Shown piece after piece: positions 42,997 to 49,828 of a stretch of 64,000 nt of DNA. The translations under genes and the position numbers were made by a program. Within the stretch, counting starts at the first letter, position 1; each line of letters begins with the position of its first letter. The stretch is from a virus. Below the pieces are notes generated by a model. That model worked only from the letters and a program-made list of their open reading frames with translations, did not search any database and was not told the origin of the DNA. The stretch is from positions 62,001-126,000 of the IMG/VR virus record IMGVR_UViG_3300019776_000961. The stretch is one strand, 5' to 3'.

Positions 42997-44549
42997 TAGT
43001 ATTGGGAGTTGTTAAAGAATTGCCACCCTTGTGATTCAAGATCCTTAACTTCAGAAAACTCATTTGAGTCATCAGCTGGAAATAAAATCGGCAAGGGCAT
43101 TGATGCATCTCCATTCGATCTTTCGTTAGAGTAAATCGAAGTTGGATTTACAAAATATTTAATGCCATAATCGAGTGGTCTTAACTTTAATGGCTTTTTA
43201 TTATCATCATACTGTTCAATTTCAAAGTATTTTTCAACTATTTCATCATCAAGAATCATAAGAGCCCATATAAGACTCATGACTCTATCATCCCAGTTAC
43301 TTGCACCAGGTCTTGCAGCCCAAGTACCGTTTGGGTATCTAACAAAGTTTTTGAGTTCGTTTAATGTATTTAAATTACGTATCTTCAAGCATTTTAACTC
43401 ATTAACCCAGTATCTCATGTTAGTTACACCTTTATATTTGGTGTTTGTGTGTGCAATAACACCTGGTTTATTAAAGGCTAATTTACCTGCTTTTGCACCA
43501 TAAGAAACAATATTTTCATATTGATGTGTTTGCTTAAGTTGGTCGACAACTTGTGCACCACAGTTATTACGCTCAATTAATGCAAGTGGATTACCCCAGT
43601 GTTGAAGAATCTCGTAAAGTTTTGTAGTGAAATTAATAGGACTAATATTTCTATTATGATACTCAGCTACTTGTTTTATGCTTCTTAAATCGGTTATATC
43701 AAGAATCTGTACTACAGAAGCAGCCTCACCGACACCTTCACTTATATCAACTCCTGCTACATATATTTTTTCTTGATTTGGTTCTTCCCATAAGAGATAG
43801 TGTCCTTCATCAAAAACAAATGTAGGTTCAGCACACTCGGTCTTTAGTTCATCAAAAAGATGTTCATTTACGGCACTTTCACCTGTCTCAAGAAACACGT
43901 TTCCAAACTCTTGATCAAACGCATCCCTACTTCCGAGCTCTCTTATAGTATTCTTCTTCCATTTTTCATCTCTACCAGGGACCTCCCACCAGTCGACCTT
44001 TTCAGCATGCCATCCATTATGTTTCTCCGGATCAGGCTCAAGTGCACCAGTATAAAGTTCGTGAAAGAGGTTTCCGGTGCCGTTAGGTGTTGATGCGACA
44101 AAGATTTTTGATTTTTTAGATGATGAAATAATAGGGTAAACAGATTTCCAGAAATCTTGTACCATATGATTATCAATAAATGCCAACTCATCAAGAATAA
44201 GGCATTGATGACTCAATATATCATTTGCAAAATATCTATGATTATCCTTGACCTCTAGCAGTTCATAGACAGGTTCATTGTTTGTATATACATCAACAGT
44301 GTTAACTTTAATACCTGAAAACAAAACATCACCTTTTTTTATATCCTTTGCGTATACCCACTCGTACGTATTGTTTTTTATAATTTTATGTTTAGAGGTA
44401 CATACTAATTCCTTACCATTCGATAGAGTGAATTTAATTTTATTCTCATTTGTACCTACGATAATACCCTTAAAGTCCTTAAATCCCTCATCAGTCAATA
44501 CTTCGAAGGTATTATTTTTAAAAATTTTATAATTTGTAATATCAGCCAT
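42996..44549 (-). CDS. terL: Terminase large subunit, C-terminal half with IntC of a split intein
   Basis: 517 residues: 115 of intein followed by 402 of terminase. The intein part has block B (KELVCTSKHKII, TxxH) and block F/G (VYELLEVKDNHRYFANDILSHQ), then Cys+1. The exteins continue LILDELAFID (Walker B, catalytic Glu), FVASTPNGTGNLF (coupling motif) and the RNase H-type nuclease with Asp in AGVDISEGVG, Glu in LIERNNCGAQVV and Asp-Asp in NWDDRVMSL. The last intein residue is Gln instead of the usual Asn. ATG 44549 overlaps the endonuclease stop (ATGGCTGA). After trans-splicing to the upstream half it should give a 578-residue packaging motor; T4 gp17 has 610. Confidence 0.88.
   Translation of the reverse strand: MADITNYKIFKNNTFEVLTDEGFKDFKGIIVGTNENKIKFTLSNGKELVCTSKHKIIKNNTYEWVYAKDIKKGDVLFSGIKVNTVDVYTNNEPVYELLEVKDNHRYFANDILSHQCLILDELAFIDNHMVQDFWKSVYPIISSSKKSKIFVASTPNGTGNLFHELYTGALEPDPEKHNGWHAEKVDWWEVPGRDEKWKKNTIRELGSRDAFDQEFGNVFLETGESAVNEHLFDELKTECAEPTFVFDEGHYLLWEEPNQEKIYVAGVDISEGVGEAASVVQILDITDLRSIKQVAEYHNRNISPINFTTKLYEILQHWGNPLALIERNNCGAQVVDQLKQTHQYENIVSYGAKAGKLAFNKPGVIAHTNTKYKGVTNMRYWVNELKCLKIRNLNTLNELKNFVRYPNGTWAARPGASNWDDRVMSLIWALMILDDEIVEKYFEIEQYDDNKKPLKLRPLDYGIKYFVNPTSIYSNERSNGDASMPLPILFPADDSNEFSEVKDLESQGWQFFNNSQY
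44205..44549 (-). other. Split intein, C-terminal part (IntC, 115 residues)
   Basis: Runs from the ATG to the Gln before Cys+1 (TGC at 44202-44204). Contains blocks B, F and G; block A is encoded at the other gene. The split lies after block A, the atypical layout with short IntN and long IntC, as in the AceL-TerL intein rather than the DnaE type. Confidence 0.85.
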
Positions 44550-45264
44550 TTTGTTTCTTTATTGCTCTTGTACCTGTGCCGCGGAACCAACCGAGCGGTA
44601 TACATGTACTAGAATTCACACGCTTTATTTCTTTAGTTACTGGATTATGTATATAGATACATCCTATCCCGCTGCGCAGTTTTTTAACTTCATGTGAAGC
44701 ATTAAGCGCTGCATCTGACATCTTTTTTCTTGCATGTTCTGAACGCTTCATCCCTGTGTGGGTAGTAGCGGTTTTACGGATCTTATTCGGATTTTTGTTT
44801 TGTGGATTTACTCTTGAACGTCCACGAAGTGATTCAGATATTTTTTTAGCTCTTTCTTCTGTATATACTTCTTTAAGCATTTTTTGCTTCCATTCGATAT
44901 TCTGCCATTGTTTCTTCTTAAAGGATGAAAAATCTTTACGATGTTGATCCGACCATTCACATCTACCGTACCCACCTTCACGTAAATTATATGTATCTGG
45001 TCTATTAATATACTCTTTAGTTACCAGACGACGCTCTTCTTCAAGAGCTTCAATATAGGTATTAAATTGAGAAAGTATTTCTTTTTTAAACGCGTCTCTA
45101 CCATATTTTTGTATAGCGTGTTTAATAATCTTACCTGAGCCCATGTAACCATCATCCAAATTATCTGTTCTATGTACACCTATATATTCCATTCTAGTTA
45201 CCATATTTGTTAATCGGTAAATATAATTATATGTTCTGTTTATATTAGGATTATTAGGGCCCAT
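44542..45264 (-). CDS. GIY-YIG homing endonuclease with NUMOD3 motifs
   Basis: 240 residues from ATG 45264; an in-frame TTG upstream is less likely. The GIY-YIG module is seen as YNYIYRLTNMVTRMEYIGVHRT (strand pair with Tyr..Tyr-Ile-Gly), GYMGSGKIIKHAIQKYGRDAFKKEIL and the Glu-containing EALEEERRLV helix, then TYNLREGGYG. Downstream repeats ISESLRGRSRVNP and GMKRSEHARKKMSDAAL are NUMOD3-type DNA-binding motifs. Such enzymes cut intein- or intron-free alleles to spread their element. It is placed between the two halves of the terminase gene, 48 bases after the first half and overlapping the second by 8, so all three are probably on one transcript. Confidence 0.9.
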   Translation of the reverse strand: MGPNNPNINRTYNYIYRLTNMVTRMEYIGVHRTDNLDDGYMGSGKIIKHAIQKYGRDAFKKEILSQFNTYIEALEEERRLVTKEYINRPDTYNLREGGYGRCEWSDQHRKDFSSFKKKQWQNIEWKQKMLKEVYTEERAKKISESLRGRSRVNPQNKNPNKIRKTATTHTGMKRSEHARKKMSDAALNASHEVKKLRSGIGCIYIHNPVTKEIKRVNSSTCIPLGWFRGTGTRAIKKQNG

Positions 45265-45312
45265 ATTAATACTTATGTATAACAATTAATTCTGGAGGAA
45301 TTTGCATTACTT

Positions 45313-45972
45313 TTATTCATCTACAATTTCTAAAAACATTTCACCGTTATCTTTGAGTATCTCTGTAAGATCGTGCATACTAATTTGAAATTCTAATAAT
45401 GTTTTTTTGTCTCTCAGTGTCACCGTTGTGTTACCACCCACGCAATTACAACTATCACCACGACCAGCATCACTACTTGTAGTGCTAATACCTATACTTG
45501 AACCATTGGCAAGTGACATTGATGTCTTGCCGTATTCTAAAACACCAGGCTTAAGGTAGTTTGGTAGCTTCTCATAAGCCATACGCACACGCTTAAAAAT
45601 ATTAATAGCGGTTTGCTCTTTGTTAGCGACAATTAATATACGCTGATCTTCTTGAAAGCATGCGACCCAAAGTGCATATATCGTCATTAATGTTGTTTTA
45701 CCAATCTGACGTGAAGCTAATAAACATACGAATCTATTGTCTCTTAAGCTTCTTAAAATCTTTTTCTGGAAAGAATGTAATCTAATTTTTATCTTACCTT
45801 CATCAAGGTTTGTAATGAAGAAGAAGTTTTCAGCAAAGTATAAAATGTTTTTTGTACATTTTTTAATGTCTTCAACCCACTCCGGGTTATCAATATAATT
45901 GAATGTCGCGTCCTGTGTAGGGAGTGACTCATTACCCAGATAATAACCTGTTTTCTGCTTTTTAGTAGGCAT
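45313..45972 (-). CDS. terL: Terminase large subunit, N-terminal half with IntN of a split intein
   Basis: 219 residues: 176 of terminase and 43 of intein. The ATPase part has FQKKILRSLRDNRFVCLLASRQIGKTT (Walker A, residues 86-94), the RILIVANKEQTA strand and SIGISTTSSDAGRGDSCN, matching T4 gp17 STSPDAVRGNSFA. Then comes the intein start CVGGNTTVTLRDKK (block A, Cys1 at residue 177). The stop follows after MFLEIVDE. It lacks Walker B and the nuclease, which are on the downstream gene, so it cannot work alone. Upstream lies a divergent late gene. Confidence 0.88.
   Translation of the reverse strand: MPTKKQKTGYYLGNESLPTQDATFNYIDNPEWVEDIKKCTKNILYFAENFFFITNLDEGKIKIRLHSFQKKILRSLRDNRFVCLLASRQIGKTTLMTIYALWVACFQEDQRILIVANKEQTAINIFKRVRMAYEKLPNYLKPGVLEYGKTSMSLANGSSIGISTTSSDAGRGDSCNCVGGNTTVTLRDKKTLLEFQISMHDLTEILKDNGEMFLEIVDE
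45316..45444 (-). other. Split intein, N-terminal part (IntN, 43 residues)
   Basis: Cys1 codon at 45444-45442 follows RGDSCN. Block A only (CVGGNTTVTL), then a short Leu/Ile-rich segment and the stop codon. Short IntN of this size is typical of atypically split inteins. Confidence 0.83.
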
Positions 45973-45978
45973 TTATAA

Positions 45979-45984
45979 TAAATA
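45979..45984 (+). promoter_or_regulatory. Late-promoter-like box TAAATA, 7 nt before ATG 45992
   Basis: AATAAATA then CTTATGC and ATG. It lies in the 19-base gap between the two divergent genes. Confidence 0.45.
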
Positions 45985-45991
45985 CTTATGC

Positions 45992-46816
45992 ATGAACTTA
46001 ACACGTACAATGAATGAACTCGGTGATTTATATCTCGAGAAGATGACAATTCCTAATGATACCTTTGAAGTACAGACAGAGAAAAAGGTAAAGCTAGCAA
46101 AAGGCGACAAGAAAGCTTTTGTTGGTAAGAAGTCAGGTCCTGAAGATGCTGATGGCTTTAAAAAAGACATCATTGATCCGAAAACAGCAAAAGCTGACAA
46201 TTATTATGAGCCTAAGAAATTCTCACAAAATAATGAAAAAACAGAAACACAGAAGATAAATACTTTTATGAACAAATCTATTTTTGACAGACTTTACGAA
46301 GAGGTAATGCTCGAAAACGACATGCATCTTCCCAATCAAGACGATTCAACAGACGCTGAAGCTCTCGGTCTTCCAGGTGAAGCCGGTGGTGCAGAGGTTG
46401 ATGGAGAAGAGGTAACAATTACACTTTCACGTGATCTCGCAGAAAAGCTTCATGAAGTTCTCATGGGTGTTCTCGAAGCACACGACGATTCAGCAGCAGC
46501 TGATGAAGACCTCGATGTTGAGGGTACAGAAGATGAAGAGTGTGATGAAGATAATCAGACTTTCGGAGAGGCTACAGATATCGAGCCACTTTCAGATGAG
46601 CACGGTAAGAAGCTCATCGCTAAGGGCAGCCAGAAGGTCCCTGGTACAGTAACATCAGAAGTAGATAGCAAAGAAGGTAAGGGCGATACACAGGGTATCG
46701 TTAACGACGGTAAGCCACAGCCTCTTAAGAAGGTAGTAGGTGGCGGTGTTCCATCAAACAAGGTTGCAGGTAATGCAAGTAAGGTTGGTAAGACACTCTT
46801 CGGTGCAGCTAAGTAA
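45992..46816 (+). CDS. Acidic late protein; likely two proteins in one frame
   Basis: 274 residues. The first 92 (MNELGDLYLEKMTIPNDTFEV onward, if begun at the second Met 46010) form a basic, polar module with VKLAKGDKKAFVGKKSG. Residue 93 (ATG 46268) starts a second module MNKSIFDRLYEEVMLENDMH, followed by a very acidic low-complexity part and VTITLSRDLAEKLHEVLMGVLEAHDD. A complete late box TAAATA-CTTTT-ATG precedes 46268, inside the coding sequence. Both modules open with a hydrophobic-x-Glu leader. It may make a long fusion and a short 182-residue form. Likely capsid-internal or scaffold, by inference. A strong terminator follows. Confidence 0.65.
   Translation: MNLTRTMNELGDLYLEKMTIPNDTFEVQTEKKVKLAKGDKKAFVGKKSGPEDADGFKKDIIDPKTAKADNYYEPKKFSQNNEKTETQKINTFMNKSIFDRLYEEVMLENDMHLPNQDDSTDAEALGLPGEAGGAEVDGEEVTITLSRDLAEKLHEVLMGVLEAHDDSAAADEDLDVEGTEDEECDEDNQTFGEATDIEPLSDEHGKKLIAKGSQKVPGTVTSEVDSKEGKGDTQGIVNDGKPQPLKKVVGGGVPSNKVAGNASKVGKTLFGAAK
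46257..46262 (+). promoter_or_regulatory. Internal late-promoter-like box TAAATA, 5 nt before in-frame ATG 46268
   Basis: TAAATA-CTTTT-ATG within the coding sequence of the 45992-46816 frame. Spacing is the same as at true gene starts, so a separate late transcript is likely. Confidence 0.5.
46268..46816 (+). CDS. Possible nested gene: in-frame shorter form (182 residues)
   Basis: In-frame product of the same sequence starting at MNKSIFDRLYEEV. It carries its own late box and a leader-like N-terminus with Leu-Tyr-Glu-Glu at residues 9-12. Residues ~50-75 form a short folded segment (EVTITLSRDLAEKLHEVLMGVLEA); the rest is acidic and then Gly/Lys/Val-rich. Listed apart because the upstream part may be a different, fused gene. 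Confidence 0.45.
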   Translation: MNKSIFDRLYEEVMLENDMHLPNQDDSTDAEALGLPGEAGGAEVDGEEVTITLSRDLAEKLHEVLMGVLEAHDDSAAADEDLDVEGTEDEECDEDNQTFGEATDIEPLSDEHGKKLIAKGSQKVPGTVTSEVDSKEGKGDTQGIVNDGKPQPLKKVVGGGVPSNKVAGNASKVGKTLFGAAK

Positions 46817-46839
46817 GTTCAAAAAATAGATTATAGATT

Positions 46840-46869
46840 AAGGGCCTTCGCAAGAAGGCCCTTTTTTTT
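46840..46869 (+). terminator. Rho-independent terminator
   Basis: A perfect 10-bp stem AAGGGCCTTC / GAAGGCCCTT with a GCAA (GNRA) loop, followed by a run of T. The strongest terminator in the window, directly after the acidic late gene. Confidence 0.9.
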
Positions 46870-46872
46870 GCT

Positions 46873-46878
46873 TAAATA
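46873..46878 (+). promoter_or_regulatory. Late-promoter-like box TAAATA, 5 nt before GTG 46884
   Basis: CTTAAATA-ATATT-GTG. It restarts transcription right after the terminator. Confidence 0.6.
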
Positions 46879-46883
46879 ATATT

Positions 46884-47222
46884 GTGAATAGCTTTAAAAG
46901 TCATTTTAATCTTAACAATAACAAAGGTGATATAGTCAAAAAGCGTAGACACATGGGATTAGTTCCCGATGTTTCAACACATACAAAAACAGGTGGTAAA
47001 ACAGTACCTGAAATGTGGAAAGCTAAGCACTCTAATCAAAAAGTAAAATCATTACTCAATAATGGTAGCGGTCACTTCACGCTTAATGATGCAGAATTAA
47101 AGCAAATAGAAAAAGAGTTCCCTCCTGTTAAATATGATCCACATCATCCTAAGAAGCTCGGTAATACTGGCATTACGCTTTATTATGATGAAACATCACA
47201 AGCGCCAGCTATAAAGATATAA
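46884..47222 (+). CDS. Unknown late protein
   Basis: 112 residues from a GTG set by the late box 5 nt upstream. Basic N-terminal half (GDIVKKRRHMGLVPDVSTHTKTGGKTVPEMWKA, shown cut), then KQIEKEFPPVKYDPHHPKKLG and a short strand ending. His and Lys rich. It precedes the neck gene by one base and is probably co-expressed with it. A head-neck accessory role is possible but unproven. Confidence 0.55.
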   Translation: MNSFKSHFNLNNNKGDIVKKRRHMGLVPDVSTHTKTGGKTVPEMWKAKHSNQKVKSLLNNGSGHFTLNDAELKQIEKEFPPVKYDPHHPKKLGNTGITLYYDETSQAPAIKI

Positions 47223-47223
47223 T

Positions 47224-47952
47224 ATGGATGTAAAGGATTTCTACACAGGTGGTGGTACTACAGGTATTTACCCGCAGACATTTCAAGATAATGAATGCTT
47301 TAGAATAACAGATAAAGCAAATAACGGCGCCGAGCGCTTGCTTCAATCTAATTACTGGAGAGAGCAAATAAACCTATATGGTCAAAAAGCTAACTATTAT
47401 GTTAATAACACGACATTATCTGGCTCGGATATGCTCTATGGTGAGCATCCAACTCAACGATTTTCACCTCCACAAGCTATAACAGTGGCTCTTAATCTTA
47501 ATGAAAATGCTTTAATGCTTAGTAAATATGGCTTGTTATCAGAAGATGAGGTTACAGCTTTTGTACATATAAGTGCATTTTATGAAACATTTGGACCCGG
47601 TGCAGAGCCAAAATCAGGTGATGTATTTCAATTATCTGAATACGGTAATGATAGACCGGGTGATAGAAACGGTAAAATGTTTGAGATAACAGAACGTCTG
47701 GACGAAGATGCAGCGACTATTAATGTATTAGCTGGTCACTATGTATGGTTAATTAAGGCTAAGCGTTTTGAATACTCCTTTGAGCCAGGTATTCCACAAG
47801 AAGCGGGTAATAATCAAGTTTTTGACGATACACAAAATACAACGGTATCAGGTGCTAATAAACCGTACACAAATAGCGTTGATATAGATTCAAAACAGAT
47901 CTTTGATTATAGTCTTACTGACTATTCAAATGTCTACGGTGGGTACTATTAA
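47224..47952 (+). CDS. Head-to-tail neck protein, gp14-like
   Basis: 242 residues. The T4 gp14-type pattern is visible: SGSDMLYGEHPTQRF (LxGE), ITVALNLNENALMLSKYGLLSEDEVTAFV (lsKFGL..DE), EPKSGDVFQLSEYG (the P-x-GD strand), GKMFEITERLDED and YVWLIKAKRFEYSFEPGI (the phi-x-YS ending). In T4, gp13 and gp14 form the collar that joins head and tail. Length 242 against 256 in T4. It starts with no late box, one base after the preceding late gene. Confidence 0.68.
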   Translation: MDVKDFYTGGGTTGIYPQTFQDNECFRITDKANNGAERLLQSNYWREQINLYGQKANYYVNNTTLSGSDMLYGEHPTQRFSPPQAITVALNLNENALMLSKYGLLSEDEVTAFVHISAFYETFGPGAEPKSGDVFQLSEYGNDRPGDRNGKMFEITERLDEDAATINVLAGHYVWLIKAKRFEYSFEPGIPQEAGNNQVFDDTQNTTVSGANKPYTNSVDIDSKQIFDYSLTDYSNVYGGYY

Positions 47953-48263
47953 TCAGCTCGATTCTTATAAATCGACTCATAATCGGGTAGTTGTTCTTTA
48001 CGGAACTTTGCTATAACAGCATCCGCATCTCTTGTAGATGGAAACTTTATCTGATGTTGTGTCATGTCTGATCTATTGAAGTGGTATACAAACACATCAT
48101 CTTCCTTTGTTATACGTTGAAGCTGATAAATGTGCCCAGCTTCAAATAACAACTCATATGGGGAACGCGATTGACGTGGTGTTGAAGAGCTTATTACCCT
48201 CTGCTGACCAGGTTGTATACCACGATGGTCTACCGTAAAGCTGGTTCCAATAATGTAATGCAT
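47949..48263 (-). CDS. Unknown 104-residue protein
   Basis: The N-terminus (MHYIIGTSFTVDHRGIQPGQQRV) leads to a compact beta part (YELLFEAGHIYQLQRI, DDVFVYHFNRSDMTQHQIKF), then a helix (TRDADAVIAKFRKEQL). It resembles the small beta-barrel hypothetical proteins of T4-like phages. It begins 34 bases inside the end of the upstream gene and ends sharing TTAA with the neck gene stop. No function recognised. Confidence 0.5.
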   Translation of the reverse strand: MHYIIGTSFTVDHRGIQPGQQRVISSSTPRQSRSPYELLFEAGHIYQLQRITKEDDVFVYHFNRSDMTQHQIKFPSTRDADAVIAKFRKEQLPDYESIYKNRAD

Positions 48264-48523
48264 TTCTTTTGTGGTATGATGTTAAACTCAGCGTATTCTG
48301 TATTGTTTTCAAGATCATTAAGATCTGCCTTCATTGTTTCAAACCTCTCGTCGATATATTTTTGAAATGCTAATGACTTGATCCAATCGATTTCCTTATT
48401 TTGTAGACGGTGACCGAATTGATTCATCTTATTGCTTACGTGCTCAATTGCTTCTAGCAAACAAAGCCAGCGTGTATATTCGTCACTCGTCATGTCAGTG
48501 ACTTTCTTACCATTCGCGAGCAT
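48230..48523 (-). CDS. Unknown helical protein
   Basis: 97 residues from ATG 48523; an ATG at 48553 would give 107 and a larger overlap with the upstream gene. Almost all helical: DEYTRWLCLLEAIEHVSNKMNQFGHRL, then IDERFETMKADLNDLE, ending IIPQKKCITLLEPALR. The helix-loop-helix pattern could be a small coiled-coil adaptor. It sits in a coupled run of four overlapping minus-strand genes. No family recognised. Confidence 0.5.
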   Translation of the reverse strand: MLANGKKVTDMTSDEYTRWLCLLEAIEHVSNKMNQFGHRLQNKEIDWIKSLAFQKYIDERFETMKADLNDLENNTEYAEFNIIPQKKCITLLEPALR

Positions 48524-48965
48524 TGTTAATTTTCTTGATTGTTTCAATTGCATATCCGAGTATTATGTATGAAATCTCCTCAACGTCAATAACTTTTTTA
48601 TGTTTGTTTAATGCAGACAATAGTTCGACCTGTGAGTCGTAAAGGTTAATAATTGACTTAAAATAAACTGCGTAAAGATTAATAATTTCTTTTTTATAAT
48701 TGTCGTCAATATCTGATTTTTTTATTGACCTTGCAACTACTTCTGAAAGTTGATTGAAGAGGCCTTTAAGAAAGGTTGCTTCAGATGCAACAGGCTTTAG
48801 ACACATTAATCCTTCATCGAACTGTCTAACAGCTTCAAAAGGTAATCTTTGTTTTATAAAATAGATGATACTATCTATATCAGGTTTTACAGGCTTCGAC
48901 AGATTTATCAAACTATCCGCCTGTCCGTCTGTTGTTAACTGTTTAATACTATCAGGTAGATTCAT
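48507..48965 (-). CDS. Unknown helical protein
   Basis: 152 residues, Ile/Leu/Ser/Lys-rich, predicted helical throughout, for example IKQRLPFEAVRQFDEGLMCL and YKKEIINLYAVYFKSIINLYDSQVELLSAL. No metal or nucleotide motif. Its ends overlap both neighbours, so it is probably a component made with them. No family recognised. Confidence 0.5.
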   Translation of the reverse strand: MNLPDSIKQLTTDGQADSLINLSKPVKPDIDSIIYFIKQRLPFEAVRQFDEGLMCLKPVASEATFLKGLFNQLSEVVARSIKKSDIDDNYKKEIINLYAVYFKSIINLYDSQVELLSALNKHKKVIDVEEISYIILGYAIETIKKINNAREW

Positions 48966-49386
48966 TGATTTTTGATTTAATTAATTCGTCAATACCACTA
49001 AGACTTGTATCGGCAATAGGTTCTGTTACTAACACGGTTTCTGTTTGAACGTATACCCTTACCTGTTTTGAGCATGCATTGCATTTATAAACTGTAGGTT
49101 CGTTCAAGCGTAACGGTACAATTTCCTTTGTCTTTTGCGCGCATGGACATGTGACTTCAGCTACCTGATAAGAAAGCTCTTTTATTTTTTCATTTTCAAG
49201 CTTCTTAGCTTTTAGTATAGTATATGTTTCGAGTGAGTATACAAATACGTTATAGATACCATATTGTATAATAATACCAGCTATAGCACCGAGTATATAA
49301 TTAACTCCAAGAGTATGAAGTATTACAGCTATAACACCTGTTACTATAAACAGTAAGCTTAGCTGCACAAATAATTTGTTAAGCAT
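48952..49386 (-). CDS. Membrane protein with zinc-ribbon-like C-terminus
   Basis: 144 residues. Two hydrophobic segments (about 4-27 and 29-52, LFVQLSLLFIVTGVIAVIL and YILGAIAGIIIQYGIYNVFV) would place it in the inner membrane. The rest is cytoplasmic with TCPC near residue 79 and CNAC near 102, a four-Cys zinc ribbon. A TAGTATAAT sequence overlaps its ATG and could be a promoter -10. Function unknown; the zinc ribbon suggests a nucleic acid or protein partner. Confidence 0.55.
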   Translation of the reverse strand: MLNKLFVQLSLLFIVTGVIAVILHTLGVNYILGAIAGIIIQYGIYNVFVYSLETYTILKAKKLENEKIKELSYQVAEVTCPCAQKTKEIVPLRLNEPTVYKCNACSKQVRVYVQTETVLVTEPIADTSLSGIDELIKSKINEST

Positions 49387-49393
49387 TATACTA
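49385..49393 (-). promoter_or_regulatory. TAGTATAAT motif overlapping ATG 49386
   Basis: Minus-strand TAGTATAAT, the last bases of which are the AT of the start codon. Too close to drive this ATG by itself as a -10; it may serve the downstream genes or be chance. Confidence 0.2.
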
Positions 49394-49409
49394 TTTTAAT
49401 GTCAAGATA

Positions 49410-49796
49410 CTATCTTTCAACTCTTTTCTGTAAATCAACAAACATTTCGTTTATCTCTTGTGATGCACGTAAAAGAGCATTTATAACTGTTGTTACCTCG
49501 GCCTTTGTCTCAGGGTGTTCTTGAACAGTAGGATTTTTAAGAGCTGCTCTAAAGAGACCTAATGTATTAGAAAGTGAAATTGAAACTTCACCTAGAGCTG
49601 TTACAGCATTAGGAATAGGATATGGTAGAACAGGTTCTGCTTTTGCACCGTTAGGTGATTGTTCTGAATGTTCTTCATTCTTCTTAACAATATCTTTTAA
49701 GCTTACTTTCTGTGTGGCAAACTCACGAGCTGCCTGCCCTGATACCCACTTATTATAATAAGATGTGGCATCTTCAAATAAGATACGCTTTTTCAC
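49410..49796 (-). CDS. Late protein with capsid-targeting-like N-terminus
   Basis: 128 residues from GTG 49796, fixed by a late box 5 nt upstream. The N-terminus reads MKKRILFE-D, with Leu-Phe-Glu at 6-8, like a prohead protease site. Then WVSGQAAREFATQKVSLKDI, a Pro-rich linker and a long helix (TALGEVSISLSNTLGLF, VTTVINALLRASQEINEMFVDL). Probably a virion or core protein. It is divergent from the next gene, which has the same kind of N-terminus and box. Confidence 0.55.
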   Translation of the reverse strand: MKKRILFEDATSYYNKWVSGQAAREFATQKVSLKDIVKKNEEHSEQSPNGAKAEPVLPYPIPNAVTALGEVSISLSNTLGLFRAALKNPTVQEHPETKAEVTTVINALLRASQEINEMFVDLQKRVER

Positions 49797-49801
49797 TAAA
49801 T

Positions 49802-49807
49802 TATTTA
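49802..49807 (-). promoter_or_regulatory. Late-promoter-like box TAAATA, 5 nt before GTG 49796
   Basis: ATTAAATA-ATTTA-GTG on the minus strand; half of a divergent pair. Confidence 0.6.
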
Positions 49808-49817
49808 ATTAAAGCAA

Positions 49818-49823
49818 TAAATA
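49818..49823 (+). promoter_or_regulatory. Late-promoter-like box TAAATA, 5 nt before ATG 49829
   Basis: CAATAAATA-ATTAC-ATG; plus-strand partner of the box at 49802, 10 bases apart. Confidence 0.6.
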
Positions 49824-49828
49824 ATTAC

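Noticed and set aside
42996-45972. terL as a pseudogene broken by endonuclease insertion
   Set aside because: Both breaks carry proper intein blocks and the exteins join without gap against T4 gp17; nuclease and ATPase residues are intact.
49360-49400. TTGACA plus TATAAT as a sigma70 promoter near 49386
   Set aside because: The spacing is only 9 bases, too short for a -35/-10 pair.
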